Shown here: piece by piece, positions 7,669 through 16,100 of the stretch
How the letters are laid out: every line of letters starts with the position of its first letter
How positions within the stretch are numbered: position 1 is the stretch's first letter
Assembly (NCBI GenBank): GCA_937896895.1
Contig: CALBNV010000095.1
Location: forward strand, 1-26,666
Source: an uncultured Bacteroidales bacterium
GTDB lineage: Bacteria; Bacteroidota; Bacteroidia; Bacteroidales; F082
DNA: 26,666 nt
Reading direction: 5' to 3'
The notes under the pieces: model-generated
Databases searched by the model: none
Told to the model about the DNA's origin: nothing
The model's input: the letters and a program-made list of their open reading frames with translations, nothing else
Made by a program: the position numbers and the translations under genes

Positions 7669-8550
7669 GTGAACAACAAAAACAATTCAACAAAACAACG
7701 TCTCAGAGGTTCATATCTCATCTCACTTTTGAGCATCACATTGGTTTTGTTCGTGTTAAGTCTCTTCTCGGCGCTTTTGCTGTACGCAAACAAGATTTCA
7801 TCGTACCTAAAAGAGAACATCGGCTTCGAGGTCGTGATGAAAAAAGGTGTGAAGGAAAAAGACATTCTGGAGTTTCAGAAAGAACTCGACGGCAAGAATT
7901 TTGTGAAATCGACAAGATACATCTCGAAGGAAGAGGCGACGAAACAGCTCTCCGCCGACCTCGGCGAGGACATCCTGCAATGGCTCGGCGACGTCGAGAA
8001 CCCACTGCTGCCCTCCATCGATGTGCGCTTCACCTCCGACTACGCGAACAACGACAGCATCGAGAAAATCGAACAGTGGGTGACGCAGAAGAAAAATGTC
8101 AAAGAAGTGTATTTCCAAAAGTCACTCATGCACTCCATCAACCACAACGTCAAGAAGATAGGCGTCATCCTGCTGCTTGTCGGACTGCTGCTTCTCGTAA
8201 TGGCCGTGACACTCATCTCAAACACAGTGCGGCTCTCAATCTATTCCAAACGCTTCATTGTCAGAAGCATGCAGCTTGTCGGGGCGACGGAGGAGTTCAT
8301 CATGAAGCCGTTCATCAAGTCGTTTGCGTTGCAAGGTCTCATCGGAGGCCTGATTTCATCGGTGCTTCTCGCAATGTCAATGTCGATGCTGTTCAGAAAA
8401 GTCCCTGAACTAAACCAGCTGAGCAGCTTCGGCGTTGATGTAACAATTTATTTATCAATAATTTTACTCGGTATGGTACTCACAACGGTCTCGACTTATT
8501 TCTCAATGAGAAAATATCTCGGCGCCAACATCGACGAACTCTACGAATAA
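7669..8550 (+). CDS. ftsX: Cell division ABC transporter permease FtsX
   Basis: FtsX forms a complex with the ATPase FtsE at the division site and controls peptidoglycan hydrolases. The 293-residue protein has four hydrophobic segments: near residues 20-42, then after a periplasmic ECD domain at about 165-190, 215-240 and 260-285. It contains ENIGFEVVMKKGV, YISKEEATKQL and the MQLVGATEEFI loop typical of FtsX. I start it at GTG 7669, which gives the usual length and follows a -7-like element. The frame is open up to ATG 7585, whose 28 extra residues look like translated leader. It is the first of a plus-strand set with the DUF3098 gene, uppP and truB. ftsE is not nearby, as is common in this phylum. 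Confidence 0.88.
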   Translation: MNNKNNSTKQRLRGSYLISLLSITLVLFVLSLFSALLLYANKISSYLKENIGFEVVMKKGVKEKDILEFQKELDGKNFVKSTRYISKEEATKQLSADLGEDILQWLGDVENPLLPSIDVRFTSDYANNDSIEKIEQWVTQKKNVKEVYFQKSLMHSINHNVKKIGVILLLVGLLLLVMAVTLISNTVRLSIYSKRFIVRSMQLVGATEEFIMKPFIKSFALQGLIGGLISSVLLAMSMSMLFRKVPELNQLSSFGVDVTIYLSIILLGMVLTTVSTYFSMRKYLGANIDELYE

Positions 8551-8560
8551 GTTTTTTTAT

Positions 8561-8569
8561 TACTTTTGC
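8561..8569 (+). promoter_or_regulatory. -7 element before the DUF3098 gene
   Basis: TACTTTTGC matches TAnnTTTGC exactly and ends 15 bases before the ATG at 8585. It may give the downstream genes a start independent of ftsX. Confidence 0.5.
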
Positions 8570-8584
8570 AAAAATTTTCAAAAT

Positions 8585-8842
8585 ATGGCAACAACAAAGA
8601 AAGACCTAAAACAAACTGATAATCAAGAAAAAAAACAGATGCCGTTCAACCGCGACAACTATAAATGGGTGCTCATCGGCCTCGCCGTGCTGCTCGTCGG
8701 CTTCATCCTGATGATAGGCGGCGGCTCCGACAACCCAGATGTCTTCAACGAAAGCATGTTCAACTTCCGCCGTCTCACCCTCGCCCCGATACTCATCCTC
8801 GCCGGCTTCGGCATCGAGTTCTACGCGATAATGAAAAAATAA
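8585..8842 (+). CDS. DUF3098 family small membrane protein
   Basis: An 85-residue protein with a hydrophilic lysine-rich N-terminus (1-20), the motif MPFNRDNYKWVLIG, and two hydrophobic segments (about 27-46 and 65-83) separated by SDNPDVFNESMFNFRRLTLAP. This is the DUF3098 pattern of Bacteroidota, a family always seen between ftsX and uppP. Its function is unknown. The position suggests a link to division or to the undecaprenyl phosphate cycle, but this is inference from context only. Confidence 0.85.
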   Translation: MATTKKDLKQTDNQEKKQMPFNRDNYKWVLIGLAVLLVGFILMIGGGSDNPDVFNESMFNFRRLTLAPILILAGFGIEFYAIMKK

Positions 8843-8860
8843 TGTGGTCGCCTCGCGCCC

Positions 8861-8900
8861 TTTTAACTTTCAAACTTTATAACTTTCAAACTTTTAACTA
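8861..8900. repeat. Low-complexity TTTTAACTTT spacer repeat
   Basis: Imperfect units of TTTTAACTTT, CAAACTTTAT and AACTTTCAAA directly precede the uppP start, in the leader of that gene. Confidence 0.6.
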
Positions 8901-8904
8901 ACTC

Positions 8905-9723
8905 ATGGACTGGCTACAAGCTTTACTTCTCGGAATCCTTCAGGGACTGACAGAATTTCTGCCCGTTTCAAGCAGCGGGCATCTCACGATATTGTCAAAC
9001 ATCTTCGGCATGACAGGCGAGGAGAACCTCACATTCACCGTCGTGCTTCATGTGGCGACGGTCTGCGCCACCCTCGTCATCCTCTGGAAAGAAGTCGTGT
9101 GGATCTTCAAAGACCTGTTCACGAAACAGCAATGGTGTTCGTATCAAGGTCTTAACGACGGCACGAAATACGCCGTCAACATCATCATCTCGATGATTCC
9201 GGTCGGCATCGTCGGGGTGTTTTTCAAAGACACCGTCGAGGAGATTTTCGGTTCCGGCCTTCTCATCGTGGGCGTCATGCTGCTGCTGACCGCACTGCTG
9301 CTCGGATTCGCATATTTCGCCAAGCCGCGCCAGCGCGAGAAGATATCCCCGCTGCACGCATTGATAATAGGTATCGGACAGGCCTGCGCCGTGATGCCCG
9401 GACTCTCACGCTCCGGGACCACCATCGCGACGGGACTTCTGCTCGGCAACAAGAAGGAGAGACTCGCGCAGTTCTCGTTCCTCATGGTCATCCCGCCAAT
9501 CCTCGGTGAGGCGCTGCTCGACGCAAAAGACGTACTCGAAATAGGCTGGCACGAGGCGATGGCCGGCATCTCACCATTGACGCTGATAGTCGGCTTCTTG
9601 GCGGCGTTCGTCACAGGCTGCCTCGCGTGCAAATGGATGATCAACGTGGTGAAGAAAGGCAAGCTGATCTACTTCGCGGCTTACTGCGTGATAGTCGGTA
9701 TCCTGGCGATTTGCTTCGCATAA
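8905..9723 (+). CDS. uppP: Undecaprenyl-diphosphate phosphatase (UppP/BacA)
   Basis: An integral membrane phosphatase that converts undecaprenyl diphosphate to undecaprenyl phosphate, renewing the lipid carrier for peptidoglycan and surface polysaccharides. Extra copies give bacitracin resistance in other bacteria. The 272-residue protein carries both BacA signatures: GLTEFLPVSSSGHL at 14-27, with the essential Glu17 and the serine run, and PGLSRSGTT at 165-173 with the catalytic Arg. About seven to eight hydrophobic segments are visible. Full length, ATG start at 8905. Confidence 0.95.
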   Translation: MDWLQALLLGILQGLTEFLPVSSSGHLTILSNIFGMTGEENLTFTVVLHVATVCATLVILWKEVVWIFKDLFTKQQWCSYQGLNDGTKYAVNIIISMIPVGIVGVFFKDTVEEIFGSGLLIVGVMLLLTALLLGFAYFAKPRQREKISPLHALIIGIGQACAVMPGLSRSGTTIATGLLLGNKKERLAQFSFLMVIPPILGEALLDAKDVLEIGWHEAMAGISPLTLIVGFLAAFVTGCLACKWMINVVKKGKLIYFAAYCVIVGILAICFA

Positions 9724-9757
9724 ATTTGTCCCGCAGATTAAACGCAAATTTATTTTG

Positions 9758-10501
9758 ATGGAGAATTTGGATAACAGAATTTTCAACTTTGAAGAGGGCG
9801 AGGTTTTCCTCATCGACAAGCCCATTGACTGGACTTCGTTCGACGTGGTGAACCTGATTCGCGCCGTCATCAAGAAATATCATCAGATCAGGAAGCTGAA
9901 GGTCGGGCACGCCGGCACTTTAGACCCGCTCGCAACGGGACTGCTGATACTCTGCACCGGACGCATGACGAAACAGATCGACAACTTCCAGGCGCAGGAG
10001 AAAGTCTATACCGGCACCATGATGCTCGGACAGACGACGCCCACCTTCGACCTCGAAAGCGAGCCGGACCGTTTCTTCCCGACCGACGGCATAACGCCCG
10101 AAGCCCTCGACGAAGCCCGGAAACGTTTCATCGGCGACATCATGCAACGGCCGCCGAAATTCTCCGCGATAAAGATACAAGGCAAACGCGCCTTCGACTA
10201 CGCGCGTTCCGACGAGGAGCTTGAGATGAAAGAACGCTTGGTGCATATCGAAGATTTTCAGATAGATACGACGAACTTCCCGAAAGTCGATTTCATGGTG
10301 AGATGCTCGAAAGGCACTTACATCCGCTCTTTGGTGAACGACTTCGGCGCGGCGTTGAACAACGGTGCCCATCTGACAGCACTCCGCAGAACCAACATCG
10401 GCGGCTTCGACGTGAAAGACGCCTGGGACCTTATGGAGCTGAAGAAAAGGATTATCGAGACGGCGCCGGAAATATCAGAAAACAATGTAGAGACGTCATA
10501 A
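9758..10501 (+). CDS. truB: tRNA pseudouridine(55) synthase TruB
   Basis: TruB makes pseudouridine 55 in the T-loop of tRNAs. The 247-residue protein shows the family block KVGHAGTLDPLATGLL, with catalytic Asp56, then the KVYTGTMMLGQTTPTFD, PPKFSAIKIQGKRAFDYAR and CSKGTYIRSLVNDFG motifs. A PUA-type extension is lacking, as is usual in this phylum. I chose ATG 9758 over the TTG one codon upstream. It lies 34 bases after uppP and is probably cotranscribed. The last codons form the 5' arm of a terminator-like palindrome. Confidence 0.94.
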   Translation: MENLDNRIFNFEEGEVFLIDKPIDWTSFDVVNLIRAVIKKYHQIRKLKVGHAGTLDPLATGLLILCTGRMTKQIDNFQAQEKVYTGTMMLGQTTPTFDLESEPDRFFPTDGITPEALDEARKRFIGDIMQRPPKFSAIKIQGKRAFDYARSDEELEMKERLVHIEDFQIDTTNFPKVDFMVRCSKGTYIRSLVNDFGAALNNGAHLTALRRTNIGGFDVKDAWDLMELKKRIIETAPEISENNVETS

Positions 10502-10521
10502 TATGGCGTCTCTACGTTTTT
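10487..10521 (+). terminator. Palindromic terminator overlapping the truB stop
   Basis: GTAGAGACG (10487-10495) pairs perfectly with CGTCTCTAC (10507-10515) across an 11-base loop, followed by GTTTTT. The left arm is inside the truB coding region and the TAA lies in the loop. Confidence 0.75.
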
Positions 10522-10543
10522 AAACCGGTTGTATAAACCCGTT

Positions 10544-11236
10544 CTATTCTTTTATTTCAACATCTTTGGTCTTTAAAAGATTTTGATTGTTTTTCACAAA
10601 TTTTATCACTGCGATGACACCAATTGCAAATGTGCCCACTATTGCGAAAAGCAACGCAGCTAAGTAAATCAGCACAAACACCATGATTGCAATAAAGGCA
10701 AACATGACAATTCCGCCTACAGTATAACCGAAACCTGTTCCGACGACTCTGTATAGTGTTCCTCCAATATTTTTAATTGCCAATGTTGGATTCAAAGCCT
10801 CGCCAATCATAGCTGGAATAGCGACAAGAGTGGCGCCGATCACACTCAAGATAATGGTGAAAATTGAAGCTGCTGAATCACTGACGCTGCCCAAAACGGT
10901 GTTTCCGGCCTCTTTACTTGCAGCCAACTCTTCGGCAGTAGCTGGAACGAAAGCGATAATGGCATAGCAAATGTAAAATATTACAGCTAAAAGGGTTAAC
11001 AACAAGACACCCCATTCCGGGTGATATCCTTCGGTGCCGTCAAAAATAGGCATGAAGAAAGCTATAAATAATGTCGCGATGATACTGAACACCAGCAGCC
11101 ACGCCACCCAAACTTTTCCGTTGTAAACATAGCCGGCGGTGTCTTTATTGTTGTTTTTTATTCTTTTGAATACCGAATAAAAAGCTAAAACCGGTGCCCC
11201 AAACAGAGCAACATAAATAAGGATATTTAACAGCAT
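10544..11236 (-). CDS. Unrecognised multi-pass membrane protein
   Basis: I do not recognise a family. The 230-residue protein has about six hydrophobic segments (near residues 3-22, 46-66, 78-100, 122-145, 160-180 and 188-214), short connecting loops and a charged C-terminus (KTKDVEIKE). The stretch NPTLAIKNIGGTLYRVVGTGFGYTVGG between segments four and five is its most distinctive loop. There is no signal peptide apart from the first membrane segment. The gene points toward truB, with the truB terminator between them, and stands back to back with the gene at 11412. Promoter-like elements face both ways in the gap. It is a single-gene unit in the insert that separates truB from queA. Confidence 0.7.
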   Translation of the reverse strand: MLLNILIYVALFGAPVLAFYSVFKRIKNNNKDTAGYVYNGKVWVAWLLVFSIIATLFIAFFMPIFDGTEGYHPEWGVLLLTLLAVIFYICYAIIAFVPATAEELAASKEAGNTVLGSVSDSAASIFTIILSVIGATLVAIPAMIGEALNPTLAIKNIGGTLYRVVGTGFGYTVGGIVMFAFIAIMVFVLIYLAALLFAIVGTFAIGVIAVIKFVKNNQNLLKTKDVEIKE

Positions 11237-11279
11237 AACATAAAGTTTTTAAGTTTAACATAGAATGAACTATCCGCGT

Positions 11280-11309
11280 CAAAATTAGTAATTATTTCAA
11301 TTATCCAAA
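11280..11309 (-). promoter_or_regulatory. Promoter of the membrane protein gene at 10544
   Basis: On the minus strand TTTG (11309-11306) is followed after 18 bases by TAATTTTG (11287-11280). The spacing is one or two bases short of the usual range. The leader would be about 40 bases. Confidence 0.5.
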
Positions 11310-11322
11310 CAATTATTTTGAT

Positions 11323-11330
11323 TATTTTTG
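11323..11330 (+). promoter_or_regulatory. -7 element before the 86-aa gene
   Basis: TATTTTTG followed by C matches TAnnTTTGC. No clear -33 half was seen. It stands directly before the AATCCTGT repeats, so those would lie in the transcript leader. Confidence 0.45.
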
Positions 11331-11345
11331 CCATCTGGTTTAAAA

Positions 11346-11408
11346 AATCCTGTAAATCTTGTTAATCCTGTCAAAAAAACATGTAAATCCTGTCTAATAA
11401 AATCCTGT
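11346..11408. repeat. Five short AATCCTGT repeats in a gene leader
   Basis: AATCCTGT occurs at 11346, 11364, 11386 and 11401, and AATCTTGT at 11355. The first three are 9 bases apart. The block ends four bases before the ATG at 11412, so it occupies the ribosome-binding region. Confidence 0.7.
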
Positions 11409-11411
11409 CTG

Positions 11412-11672
11412 ATGAAAAAACGTTATACATTTTCTTCCGGCGACTCTTTTGAAGCCGACATAAACGACCTAAAACGTCTTCTCGCTGAAAATCAGCAATA
11501 TGTGGAGAACTACGAAGACGTCTTAGGTTCTCTCTACGATGACGAATACGTTGCCCGCGGCAACGGATTCTGCGACCGCAAATACAGCGACGATTTTATC
11601 GAAAGCCAACTCGAAAAATACACAAAACGCGTCGAAGAACTGAAAAAATGGATTGAACATGAACAACTTTAA
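11412..11672 (+). CDS. Hypothetical 86-aa acidic coiled-coil-like protein
   Basis: Not a family I can name. The protein starts MKKRYTFSSGDSFEADINDL and is highly charged and soluble, with heptad-like Leu spacing at both ends (LKRLLAENQQYVENYEDVLG and ESQLEKYTKRVEELKKWIEH). A short coiled coil or helical hairpin is likely. The frame is open upstream to a TTG at 11328, but that would translate the repeat block and the -7 element, so I use ATG 11412. Its last 14 bases overlap the start of the permease gene at 11659, which suggests translational coupling and a shared role. Confidence 0.65.
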   Translation: MKKRYTFSSGDSFEADINDLKRLLAENQQYVENYEDVLGSLYDDEYVARGNGFCDRKYSDDFIESQLEKYTKRVEELKKWIEHEQL

Positions 11673-12678
11673 GTCTTTCCTCAAACGCAAGAACATCGAC
11701 ATTTCCGTCAAGGCATACTTACTCGACGCGCTGAGTGCGATGGCGCTCGGACTTTTTGCGTCGCTTCTCATCGGCACCATTTTCAAGACCATAGGCGACA
11801 AGCTGTCGATTCCGCTGTTTGTGGAGTTCGCGGGATACTGCACCAAGGCGGCCGGTCCGGCCATGGGAGTCGCGATAGCATACGCGCTCCACGCCCCGGC
11901 GCTCGTGCTGTTCAGCGCGGTGGCTGTCGGCATAGCCGGCAACACGCTCGGCGGCCCCGTCGGGGTGCTCGTGGCTGTCGTCATAAGCACCGAACTCGGG
12001 AAGATGGTCTCAAAGGAGACGAAGGTCGATATTCTCGTGACGCCTTCTGTGACGATAATCACCGGCGTCTTGCTCGCGATGTTTGTCGGGCCGGGCATCA
12101 GCGCGTTCATGACGGCTTTCGGCGACTTCATCATCGAGGCGACGAACCTTCATCCGTTCGCGATGGGTGTCATCGTATCGGTGAGCGTCGGCATGGCGTT
12201 GACGCTTCCCATCAGCAGTGCGGCGTTGTGCATAGCCATCGGGCTTTCCGGCATCGCGGCGGGTGCGGCGACGGCTGGCTGCTGCGCACAGATGGTCGGG
12301 TTCGCCGTGATGAGCTTCAGGGAGAACCGCTGGGGCGGACTTGTCTCACAGGGCCTCGGCACCTCGATGCTACAGATGTCGAACATCATAAAACACCCGC
12401 TGATATGGATCCCGCCGACGTTGGCGGCGGCGGTGACAGGACCGATAGCGACCTGCGTCTTCCGGCTCGAAAACGTCCCGATAGGCGCGGGCATGGGCAC
12501 CTGCGGACTCGTCGGGCCGCTGTGCGTCATCAACGCCATGCCTGAGGGCGGCGCGAAGATGTGGCTCGGAATATTGTTGGTTTGCTTCATCCTGCCCGCA
12601 ATCCTGACATGGTGCTTCGGCTGGGTCTTCAGAAGACTGCACTGGATCAAAGACGGCGACCTGAAACTGGAACAGTGA
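11659..12678 (+). CDS. PTS EIIC-like membrane permease (PTS_EIIC_2 family)
   Basis: A 339-residue integral membrane protein with around nine or ten hydrophobic segments rich in Gly and Ala. It has repeated short blocks such as AGPAMGVAIAYALHAPALVL, GIAGNTLGGPVGVLVAVVIS and TELGKMVSKETKVDILVTPSVT. This pattern matches the PTS_EIIC_2 family of putative phosphotransferase permeases. No EIIA, EIIB, HPr or EI gene is near, and Bacteroidota generally lack a working PTS, so it probably acts as a stand-alone transporter or in another membrane role. ATG 11659 is preferred to the TTG at 11653. The substrate is unknown. Confidence 0.8.
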   Translation: MNNFKSFLKRKNIDISVKAYLLDALSAMALGLFASLLIGTIFKTIGDKLSIPLFVEFAGYCTKAAGPAMGVAIAYALHAPALVLFSAVAVGIAGNTLGGPVGVLVAVVISTELGKMVSKETKVDILVTPSVTIITGVLLAMFVGPGISAFMTAFGDFIIEATNLHPFAMGVIVSVSVGMALTLPISSAALCIAIGLSGIAAGAATAGCCAQMVGFAVMSFRENRWGGLVSQGLGTSMLQMSNIIKHPLIWIPPTLAAAVTGPIATCVFRLENVPIGAGMGTCGLVGPLCVINAMPEGGAKMWLGILLVCFILPAILTWCFGWVFRRLHWIKDGDLKLEQ

Positions 12679-12697
12679 AATAACAAAATATCATTTT

Positions 12698-12994
12698 ATG
12701 AATTTCACAGGACTGATCATCGCCATCGCCACTTTCATCATCATTGGCATTTTTCACCCTATTGTCATCAAAGCCGAATACTACCTTGGAGTGAAGGTCT
12801 GGTGGGTGTTTTTGGTTTTGGGAATGACGTTCATCGGAGCGTCTCTGTTCATCAGCAATCAGATTGTCAGTATGATAGCCGGCATTGTCGGCTGCTCATG
12901 TCTGTGGAGCATACTCGAGCTTTTCGAGCAGCGCAAACGTGTGGAACGCGGCTGGTTTCCAAAAATCCCAACCGGAGGGATTGAGTTCGTATAA
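12698..12994 (+). CDS. DUF4491 family small membrane protein
   Basis: A 98-residue protein with three hydrophobic segments (about 4-22, 33-52 and 57-72) and the ending SILELFEQRKRVERGWFPKI. This matches the DUF4491 pattern, especially FHPIVIKAEYYLGVKVWW and the ELFEQRKRV block. The function is unknown. It starts 19 bases after the PTS-like permease, so the 86-aa gene, the permease and this gene probably form one operon. Confidence 0.82.
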   Translation: MNFTGLIIAIATFIIIGIFHPIVIKAEYYLGVKVWWVFLVLGMTFIGASLFISNQIVSMIAGIVGCSCLWSILELFEQRKRVERGWFPKIPTGGIEFV

Positions 12995-13057
12995 ATGGAG
13001 TTTCCACAGCCTTTTTATACGTTTTCAGTTTTTCTCGGACAGCGATAAAAAATTTTA

Positions 13058-13066
13058 TATCTTTGC
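13058..13066 (+). promoter_or_regulatory. -7 element of the M6 metalloprotease promoter
   Basis: TATCTTTGC is an exact TAnnTTTGC match, placing transcription start about 80 bases before the ATG at 13154. The -33 region is weak. The 158-base gap 12995-13153 shows nothing else. Confidence 0.55.
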
Positions 13067-13153
13067 GCCGTCAAAGGTTTTTATCTTTGGCACGAAAAAA
13101 GTAATAATTGAAAAATTAAAAATTCTTCAAAAACCCTCAAAAAATCCATAAAA

Positions 13154-16100
13154 ATGAAAAAGCACATTCTATTTTTTCTGTTGCTCGCGATGGTGACCGC
13201 GGCAAATGCGGCGTATTTGAGAAATGTCCGTATGACGCTCAGCCAGCCTGACGGGGCAAAATTCGAGTGTTTCGCTTCAGGCGATGAATTTTACAACTAT
13301 CTGCATGATGCACAAGGTTTTACGATTATCCTAAACCCAAGCACAGGTTATTATGTCTATGCCGACTTGTCGGACGACAAGCTCATCCCGACACAGCTGA
13401 TTGCCGGCCGTTCGAACCCTGCGGAAAGTCTCACACCATATCTGAACATCTCTGCTGAGAAACATATGCAGATGAGAAAGGCATGGGACGTGCCCGAACA
13501 TCTGAAGGTGGAGCAAAAGAGAACACGCGAGACGAACCACGGCACGATAAACAACATCGTGATTTTCATACGTTTCGCTGATGACGGCAATTTCCAGAAC
13601 TCGTTCCAGTCAGTGAACAACATGTTCAACATCAATACTTCGAGCCAGTCGATGCAAGGATATTTCGCGGAAGTGTCGTACAACCAGCTCAACGTCCAGA
13701 CGACATTCTATCCCGCCCCTAACGGCAATCAGATTGTCTCATATCAGGACAGCCACAACAGAGGATATTACCAGGAATACAGCTACTCGAATCCTGAAGG
13801 CTATCAAGGCGGCAACGATGGCTATGAGAGGATGCAGCGTGAACAGGCATTGCTGAAGAACGCCGTGAATTATGTCAATTCCAACAATATGGTTCCGAGC
13901 AGTCTGAACATTGATTATGACAATGACGGCTATGTTGACAATGTGTGTTTCATCGTCAGGGGCGAGCCGGGTGAATGGAGCAGCCTGCTCTGGCCTCATC
14001 AGTGGTCACTGTACAACGAATATGCCTACATCAACGGCAAGAGAGTTTATACATTCAATTTCCAGCTGGCGGATGCCGGTGAAGGCTATTTCGACACCTC
14101 GACGATGTGCCATGAGATGAACCACTCTTTGGGCGCACCCGACCTGTATCATTATTATTATGGGACAAACCTGAACCCTGTCGGCCTTTGGGATCTGATG
14201 GAATATAACGCCAATCCGCCGCAACACATGGGCGCATATATGAAATACAGATACGGCAACTGGATTGACAACATACCGGAAATCACCAGCAACGGAACAT
14301 ATTCACTGCATGACCTGTCGTCAAGCACAAACAACTGCTACAAGATCGCGAGCACAAGTCCGGGGCAGTATTACATCCTGGAGTATAGGAAAAAGAGCGT
14401 GGAGGCGGCTGTTCCCGGCTCCGGATTGTTGATTTACAGGATAAACACGGCAGCAGACGGGATGGGAAATAGGGAATATGATGGTTATTCTAATTTCGAC
14501 GAAGTTTACATTTACCGCCCGAATGGGACGACGACGCAGAATGGAAATTACAACAACGCGCATTTCAGCTCACAGGTGGGACGCACTGCATTTGACGCGA
14601 CGACAAACCCTCATGCGTTTCTCATCAACGGAAGCCTTGACAACAACATTCACATTTCATCAATATCATCAGCTGGCGAGACAATCTCCTTCACAGTCAC
14701 ATTGGGAGGACAGCCACAGCCGCAGCCGCTTCAGGTCACAGCCACGGAAGTCAGTGATTCGAAAGTAAATGTTGCATGGGAGTCATGCGAGTCCGTGACA
14801 TTCAATTTTGACAACAGCAGTCTGCAAGGCTGGACGACGATAGACGCCGACGGCGACGGTCACAACTGGATGGTCGGTTCGGAAATGATGGGTACAGGCA
14901 ATGGTCACAACGGCTCTAACGACCTCGTCCTTTCGCAGTCGTACGAAAACGATAGAGGCATCTTGTATCCGGATAACTATCTCATCTGCCCGACAAAAGA
15001 CCATTACACACAGATAAGCTTCTGGGCTTGCGGCCAGGATGCGAACTACGCAGCGGAACATTTCAGCGTCGAGGTCTCCACCACAAACAACACAAACGCT
15101 TCGGCGTTCACCACAATCCAGGAGTGGACGCTGACAGCCAAAGACCAAGGCACGTGGCATCAGTTCACCGTTGACCTGAGCCAGTATTCGGGACAGCAGA
15201 TATGGGTCGCAATCCGCCACTTCAACTGCAATGACCAATTTTACATAGACGTTGACGACATCACACTTTTAAAGACAAGCGGCAAGGTTTCAAAAGATAC
15301 ATACACCGTCTATCGCAAGAATGTCGCGACAGGTTCGCAGACGACGCTTTCAAGCAACGTCAACGGCATGTCGTACAACGACAGCGGCTGGGGCTCCGTC
15401 TCTGCCGGACAATATAAATGGGGCGTGAAGACAAACGGGACTTCAGACATTTTCTGGTCGAATGCGATAACAAAACAGGAAATCATCGAGACATACAACG
15501 TCACCGTCACAGCGAACCCGACGGCGGGCGGCATTGTCTCGGGCGGCGGAACTTACGATGAAGGCACATCGGCAACAGTGACGGCGACTCCGAACGCGGG
15601 CTATCACTTCGTCAACTGGAAAGAAGGCTCGACAGTCGTCTCTACAAGCTCAAGCTACACGTTCACAGTCACTTCAAACAGAAACCTCGTCGCCAACTTT
15701 GAGTTGAGTCCTGTCCCGACATACAACGTCACCGTCACGGCGAACCCGACGGCGGGCGGCACTGTCTCGGGCGGCGGCACCTACGATGAAGGCGAGACGG
15801 CGACGGTGACGGCCTTTGCGAACGCCAACTACATTTTTGTAAATTGGACGGAAAACGGTACAGAGCTCTCAACATCAGCGGTTTACAGTTTTGAAGTGAC
15901 GCGCGACATGAACATCACGGCTAATTTCTCGTACATCACCGGCGTTGAAGAAAACTCGGTCGCCGTTGAAGTCTATCCGAATCCGGCGAACGCCGAAATG
16001 AATATCATCTGTGAGAGAATGAAGCGCATCACCATAATATCTGTTTCAGGCAAGGTGATGTTTGACGCTGAAGTCGCGAATGACAAGGAAACCGTTGACG

